Positions 59,619 through 64,000 of a stretch of 64,000 nucleotides of DNA are shown here, piece after piece. The stretch is taken from contig CALOAF010000007.1 of NCBI GenBank assembly GCA_942491385.1, forward strand, positions 62,001 through 126,000, written 5' to 3'. A program made the translations under genes and the position numbers. Under the pieces are notes generated by a model that was not told the origin of the DNA, searched no databases, and saw only the letters and a program-made list of their open reading frames with translations. This DNA is from UBA6170 sp942491385 (GTDB taxonomy: Bacteria; Chloroflexota; Anaerolineae; Anaerolineales; Anaerolineaceae). Positions within the stretch are counted from its first letter, which is position 1, and each line of letters begins with the position of its first letter.

Positions 59619-60911
59619 CTAGGGAAAATATCCAAGTTGTTTCATTAATTCTACACTAGGACCAAAGTTTGGATGATATTCCAATGATTGGTTTAGATCT
59701 TCAATGGCACTCTGCGTATAACCGATTGCCACATACGCTTGCGCACGCCAATAAAAGCTTTCTTCGAGATAAGGTTCACTGGCTGCATCAATTGTCAGAG
59801 TTGCCAGATTAATTACATCCTGATAGCGACCACTGTAAAAATAGGCAAAATATGGGCCTGTTTGATACCACATAATGCGCCAGGGACGATCTTTTTCAGG
59901 CAATTGAGGATAAACCAGAAAGGCTTGGTCAAACGCTTCTGCAGCTCCGGCATAATCCTGTAACTGCACCATACTGGTGCCACGATTAAACCATGCGTAA
60001 AACAAATCATTTCCCTGGGTCGTTGAAAGCTCTTCATTGGCTTTCTGATAAGCAATCTGGTCCGCATTGCGAACTTCTGCATACGCTCCAAGGACGTCCA
60101 TTAATTTAGTTTCCTGATCTACAGAATAAACCACTAAGAAGATGTAATTAAATGAGCGCCATTGCGATAAGAGATCATCATAGGAAACTGGAAAATCAGG
60201 TCTAAAGTAAGAGTCTTGAGAAAGGAATTGCTGTTTTTCATCATCATAACCATTTAACACCGCATAATGCCCCATCCAGGAAACTTTTCCATTGGTATCC
60301 CGAATGAAAACCCCTTTTTCGACCAAAACAGGAAATCCATTGGCAATTAAACTTTTTAGTACCGTCAGATTCCCTCCAGAGCGGGTAATTGCCTGAAGTT
60401 CAGTGTTATTAATGACATAGTCTGCCATTTCATAAAGCATTACATTTTTATCTTTTTCAAATGGTTTTAGAACTGTTCCGGTATCTAATCGATCACCATC
60501 CCAACCCCAATAAGAAAGTTGCATAGCAAGGTTTGCAGGTGCACAATAATTCCACAAACCATGTTGATCCTGATAAACGACTCCATCCAGTTTTATTGCC
60601 GATGGCAAGGGTGTGGGTTCAAGTGTGGGAGTTGGTGTCTCTATGGATACATCAATGGTGAAAGTTGCGGATGGTAGGGGTGTGAAAGTAGAAGTAATCT
60701 GCGGAATAGTGGTCGATTGAATCTGGTCTGCATCCGGTACAAAAATGGCTGCTTCAGGAGGATTTAATGTGTAATCGATTTGTATTTTCCATTGGTCTAC
60801 CCGCCATAATACACGCTCGCGCAAACTGGGAACTGAAAAAAGGATGATCACCACCAAAGAAAAAAACAGGATTGTTCCCAGGATAACTTTGGCAAAATTT
60901 TTCTTGAACAT
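59619..60911 (-). CDS. Membrane-anchored C39-like peptidase with TPR repeats
   Basis: A 430-residue protein. One membrane helix (~8-28, VILGTILFFSLVVIILF) and a Thr/Pro-rich linker (~65-105) place the rest outside. The C39_2-type papain-fold domain (~108-270) has the catalytic Cys in NYCAPANLAMQLSYWGW, the His in MGHYAVLNGYDDE and the Asp in QDSYF. The C-terminal ~150 residues form three or four TPR-like helical pairs (YAWFNRGTSMVQLQDYAGAAEAFDQAF, then SFYWRAQAYVAIGYTQSAIEDLNQSL). Related proteins cleave peptides or act as bacteriocin-leader-like proteases; no substrate gene is next to it. Confidence 0.88.
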   Translation of the reverse strand: MFKKNFAKVILGTILFFSLVVIILFSVPSLRERVLWRVDQWKIQIDYTLNPPEAAIFVPDADQIQSTTIPQITSTFTPLPSATFTIDVSIETPTPTLEPTPLPSAIKLDGVVYQDQHGLWNYCAPANLAMQLSYWGWDGDRLDTGTVLKPFEKDKNVMLYEMADYVINNTELQAITRSGGNLTVLKSLIANGFPVLVEKGVFIRDTNGKVSWMGHYAVLNGYDDEKQQFLSQDSYFRPDFPVSYDDLLSQWRSFNYIFLVVYSVDQETKLMDVLGAYAEVRNADQIAYQKANEELSTTQGNDLFYAWFNRGTSMVQLQDYAGAAEAFDQAFLVYPQLPEKDRPWRIMWYQTGPYFAYFYSGRYQDVINLATLTIDAASEPYLEESFYWRAQAYVAIGYTQSAIEDLNQSLEYHPNFGPSVELMKQLGYFP

Positions 60912-61116
60912 AATCGAATTATAACACTCGAGGTTTTATCAAAAAGTCGTCTAATTGCATTTGATAGACAGAAAAAAATTATAAGAAAAAGAATTTCTGG
61001 GAAATATACTTACAATAACATGTTTCACCTTGCACATTTTAGCTTTTATTGGTATTTTTATTTTGGTTTTATATCTGTTGTTATCCAGAAAACAACAAAG
61101 TAAGAAAGAGAGAAAA

Positions 61117-63276
61117 ATGATTAAAAATCGCGAAAAAACGCCTGTTAGTTTCAGTTTGCCACGTAGAATCCAGAGGTTGTCAGAATTGTCATTCAACATG
61201 TGGTGGAGTTGGAACCAGGATGCTCAGCAATTATTCAGATTAATCGATAAACCGTTATGGGATAAATTGAGTCATAATCCAATCGCATTCCTACAACAAG
61301 TTGACCAGTCATTAATAAATAGAACTATCAGTGATTTATATTTCTTAGACCGCTATGACGCTGTGATGAAGAAATTTGATCAATATCTTGAGGCGAAGAA
61401 CACCTGGTTCAAGGAAACATATCCCCAATTAGAGCAAGAGCAAATTGCTTATTTTTCGTTTGAATTTGGTCTGCACGAAAGTTTACCTGTGTATGCAGGA
61501 GGCTTGGGGATATTAGCCGGAGATCACCTCAAAACCGCCAGCGACCTGGGCTTGCCCCTGGTTGGTGTGGGCTTTATTTATAAAAATGGTTACTTCATGC
61601 AGTCCATCACCGAAGATGGCTGGCAGGAAACCCGCAATTTTTATTTGAACTATTCAGAAGTACCCATTATTCCCATGACGGACGAACAAGGTAAACCATT
61701 GGTAATCTCCATTGATTTACCGGGACGATCTGTTTTTGCTCGCATTTGGCAGGTAAATATTGGCAGGATCTTCTTATATTTACTGGATTCTGATTTGGAA
61801 GTAAATGATGCTAATGACCGTCAATTGACATCACGATTGTACAGTAATGACCTGGAAGTTCGAATTTCCCAGGAAATATTATTGGGCATGGGAGGTGTTC
61901 GCGCACTAAGACTGCTGGGATATAAACCGACAGTCTGGCATATGAACGAAGGGCATTCGGCTTTCCTTGCCTTGGAACGTATCCTGGAATTGATTGCACA
62001 AGGAAAAACCTTTGACGAAGCTTCTGAAATTGTTAAAAAGAATAATGTGTTTACCACTCATACACCTGTCCCAGCTGGAAATGATCAATTTCCCATTTGG
62101 TTAATTGATAAGTATTTTTCTCAAATCTGGCCAAAGTTAAATCTATCCAGAGACCAATTTGTAAATTTAGGCAAACAGTCACAGGTCTGGGGCGAAACAT
62201 TTGTTATGCCTGTTTTGGCACTCAAGCTTTCTGAACATATGAATGCAGTTTCTGAATTGCATGGTGATGTATCCCGGAAAATGTGGAACTGGTTATGGCC
62301 AGACCGCTCAGAGGAAGAGGTTCCGATTACCCATATTACCAATGGAATTCATACGAGTTCATGGATTGCCAGACAAACCAACTTATTATTCCAGAAATAT
62401 TTAGCGCCAGATTGGATGGAACGGGCTGACGATCCAGAAATTTGGGAAAACATCGAAAGAATTCCTGATTTTGAATTGTGGGCTGTCAGAAAGCATTTAA
62501 AACGAAAGTTGACGGTTTATTGTAACGAAGTAGCCAGGGAAAAATGGCAGCGAGGTGGTTTTCACCCGGTGCAGGTTGTTGCCAGCGGAGTTTTAATGGA
62601 GCCATATTCCTTAACAATTGGTTTTGCACGCCGTTTTGCAACCTATAAACGTGCCAATTTAATCCTGCGCGATTATGAACGATTGCTAAAACTTGTAACA
62701 AACGAACGTATGCCAGTTCAAATTATCTTTGCTGGAAAAGCCCATCCAGCAGATGAGCCAGGGAAATTAATCATTCAGGAAATCTATCGAGCTGTTAAAG
62801 ATGCCAAAATGGGTGGTCGTTTGATATTTCTGGAAGATTATGATATGAGAATCGCCAGACTTTTAGTTCAAGGTGTTGATGTGTGGCTAAACACACCCCG
62901 GAGACCGAATGAAGCCTCAGGTACTTCTGGTATGAAAGCTGCCTTAAATGGTGTTTTGAATCTATCGGTGTTGGATGGTTGGTGGCGTGAAGGTTACAAT
63001 GGTAAAAATGGCTGGCCAATCGGTGACGATACTGAGTATGAGGATACGAACCAACAGGACGAGATTGATTCAATAGATCTCTATGAAACCCTAGAAAATG
63101 AAATCGTACCTTTGTATTATCAATCCAGGTCAGCGGATAATTTGCCAAATGAATGGATTGCGCGCATTAAAGAGACAATTCGCTCCAATGCACCCAAATT
63201 CTCTACGCGGAGAATGGTGAAAGAGTATATGAATAATCTTTATGCTGGTGCTGCAGAAAATAATATAGATAAATAA
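61117..63276 (+). CDS. glgP: Alpha-glucan (glycogen/maltodextrin) phosphorylase, GT35
   Basis: A 719-residue phosphorylase of the short alpha-glucan family, releasing glucose 1-phosphate from alpha-1,4-glucans. The ATG at 61117 (after AGAGAG) is preferred; the TTG-initiated frame from 61030 would add a membrane-helix-like segment foreign to the family. It starts with the DUF3417-type region IQRLSELSFNMWWSWNQDAQQLF, then YFSFEFGLHESLPVYAGGLGILAGDHLKTASDLG near residue 120 and THTPVPAGNDQF near 315. The pyridoxal-phosphate site NEASGTSGMKAALNG near 606 contains the Lys. It is followed by a UPF0316 gene nine bases later. Confidence 0.95.
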   Translation: MIKNREKTPVSFSLPRRIQRLSELSFNMWWSWNQDAQQLFRLIDKPLWDKLSHNPIAFLQQVDQSLINRTISDLYFLDRYDAVMKKFDQYLEAKNTWFKETYPQLEQEQIAYFSFEFGLHESLPVYAGGLGILAGDHLKTASDLGLPLVGVGFIYKNGYFMQSITEDGWQETRNFYLNYSEVPIIPMTDEQGKPLVISIDLPGRSVFARIWQVNIGRIFLYLLDSDLEVNDANDRQLTSRLYSNDLEVRISQEILLGMGGVRALRLLGYKPTVWHMNEGHSAFLALERILELIAQGKTFDEASEIVKKNNVFTTHTPVPAGNDQFPIWLIDKYFSQIWPKLNLSRDQFVNLGKQSQVWGETFVMPVLALKLSEHMNAVSELHGDVSRKMWNWLWPDRSEEEVPITHITNGIHTSSWIARQTNLLFQKYLAPDWMERADDPEIWENIERIPDFELWAVRKHLKRKLTVYCNEVAREKWQRGGFHPVQVVASGVLMEPYSLTIGFARRFATYKRANLILRDYERLLKLVTNERMPVQIIFAGKAHPADEPGKLIIQEIYRAVKDAKMGGRLIFLEDYDMRIARLLVQGVDVWLNTPRRPNEASGTSGMKAALNGVLNLSVLDGWWREGYNGKNGWPIGDDTEYEDTNQQDEIDSIDLYETLENEIVPLYYQSRSADNLPNEWIARIKETIRSNAPKFSTRRMVKEYMNNLYAGAAENNIDK

Positions 63277-63285
63277 GAGGTCCTT

Positions 63286-63807
63286 ATGCCATTACCATCC
63301 TCTCCAATTCTAATAATTTTGATCATCTTTTTCCTGCGCGTATCGGATATGTCGTTGGATACAATCCGAGTTTTGTTTGTCTTTCGGGGACGAAGAGGAT
63401 TGGCCTGGATACTAGGATTCTTTCAATCTTTATTATTTGTTATTGCCATCACATCCGTATTGGCCAATATGGATAATTTTCTTAATATTATCGCGTATGC
63501 AGCCGGCTTTGCTACAGGGAATGTGGTTGGGATGACCATTGAAAACAGATTGGCGGTAGGGCATATTAATATGACCATCTTCAGCCCAATGGCTGGACCA
63601 AGAATAGCGGATGCGCTGAGAAATGCTGGTTTTGCAGCGACAGAAGTCTCTGGAAGGGGTAGAAATGGAATGGTTTCCGTTCTGCATGTTGCAGTCCTGA
63701 GAAAGAGAGTGGATGAGGTGGAAAAAATCGTCCTGGATAAGGACAAGGACGCCTTCGTAACTGCACAAGATGTCCGGCCAATCCGAAGAGGTTTCTGGCG
63801 GGCATGA
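63286..63807 (+). CDS. UPF0316 family membrane protein (DUF5698/DUF2179)
   Basis: A 173-residue protein with three hydrophobic segments at the N-terminus (~8-25, ~40-57, ~62-80), and the family motif RVSDMSLDTIRVLFVFRGRRGLAWILGFFQSLLFV. A small cytosolic DUF2179-like domain follows (~105-170; GFAATEVSGRGRNGMVSVLHVAVLRKRVDEVEKIV). The biochemical role is unknown; related DUF2179 domains are thought to sense ligands. It has an AGAGGTCC site just before the ATG and a nine-base gap to glgP. Confidence 0.88.
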   Translation: MPLPSSPILIILIIFFLRVSDMSLDTIRVLFVFRGRRGLAWILGFFQSLLFVIAITSVLANMDNFLNIIAYAAGFATGNVVGMTIENRLAVGHINMTIFSPMAGPRIADALRNAGFAATEVSGRGRNGMVSVLHVAVLRKRVDEVEKIVLDKDKDAFVTAQDVRPIRRGFWRA

Positions 63808-63858
63808 TTGGAAAATTCTTGGCAGGGTATTCATCTCCCTACTTTTTTATTTATATAA

Positions 63859-64000
63859 ATGATGAACAAAGAAACTGCATATTTAGGAATTGATCTGGGC
63901 ACATCCAGCCTTAAGCTGGTTTTGGTTGATACCCAGTTAAGGTTAATTTTCTCATTCAAAAAAGAATATCCCATTCAGTCACCTGAACCCGGTTTTGCAG
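63859..64000 (+). CDS. Start of an FGGY-family sugar kinase (xylulokinase-like), 3' truncated
   Basis: Only the first 47 codons are in the window. The sequence ETAYLGIDLGTSSLKLVLVD contains the phosphate-1 loop of the FGGY/actin-like ATPase fold, and the following YPIQSPEPGFA is typical of xylulokinases (family E-x-P-x-P-G-x-x-E-Q). Two adjacent ATG codons (63859 and 63862) are possible starts, and no ribosome site is clear. It is 51 bp after the UPF0316 gene. The sugar cannot be fixed from this fragment. Confidence 0.75.
   Translation, partial: MMNKETAYLGIDLGTSSLKLVLVDTQLRLIFSFKKEYPIQSPEPGFA

Noticed and set aside
61030..61116. N-terminal membrane helix on the alpha-glucan phosphorylase (TTG start)
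   Set aside because: The extension has a weak start context and is foreign to a cytosolic family; the ATG at 61117 with AGAGAG gives the standard N-terminus.

Overview
The window looks like chromosomal DNA of a bacterium of the phylum Chloroflexota, most likely class Anaerolineae. This is inference from gene style, not from a marker gene. The clues are a moderate-to-low GC content, very large multi-GAF histidine kinases, a Ser/Thr kinase fused to a WSPD-type beta-propeller, lipoproteins and secreted proteins with Pro/Thr-rich linkers, and a secreted protease ending in a 'VYLPL' tail. Coding density is high and many genes overlap by ATGA or TAATG junctions.

Layout. 0-8.3 kb: the end of a left-handed beta-helix protein, then a signalling operon of a response regulator with a degenerate GGDEF domain, a 1727-residue histidine kinase with about seven GAF domains, a stand-alone receiver, an alpha/beta-hydrolase lacking its nucleophile and a DCC-family protein. 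8.3-13.5 kb: a thiamine salvage operon (thiN, thiB, thiP, thiQ and a DUF402 gene) behind a promoter and a TPP riboswitch whose antiterminator and terminator can be read directly. 13.5-20.8 kb, mostly minus strand: a lipoprotein, an LLM flavin oxidoreductase, receivers, a CBS protein, an ArsB/NhaD-type transporter and the Ser/Thr kinase. 21.1 kb: tRNA-Lys(UUU), followed by decayed tRNA fragments.

21.4-34.0 kb is the most notable part: an apparent beta-1,3-glucan (laminarin-type) uptake and phosphorolysis locus. It holds a cytosolic sugar-sensor hybrid kinase (LacI-like binding domain, GAF, HisKA, HATPase, two receivers, AraC HTH), a truncated LacI regulator, a sugar ABC transporter (binding lipoprotein and two permeases), a lipoprotein GH16 glucanase, a second GH16 without signal peptide, and a very large GH149/GH161/GH94-like phosphorylase. 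Three of its genes are broken: an in-frame TGA inside the kinase H-box region, a one-base frameshift just before the WND motif of the phosphorylase, and a truncated LacI gene. It lies between the tRNA remnants and an 82-bp almost pure purine tract. It may be a decaying island, or the sequence may contain errors there.

34.4-64 kb holds mostly housekeeping and metabolic genes: oligoendopeptidase F, a TlpA-like thioredoxin with thioredoxin reductase, two tandem histidine phosphatases with rarA, an EamA transporter, an alanine dehydrogenase-like enzyme, ycgN, a CoA-transferase/2-hydroxyacid dehydrogenase/HAD operon, a delta-1-pyrroline-5-carboxylate dehydrogenase, a secreted reprolysin-like protease, and an overlapping sbcD-corC-sbcC-glycosyltransferase-glycosyltransferase series. 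The window ends with a C39-like peptidase with TPRs, an alpha-glucan phosphorylase, a UPF0316 membrane protein and the start of an FGGY sugar kinase. No CRISPR array, insertion sequence, integrase, rRNA or origin was seen.
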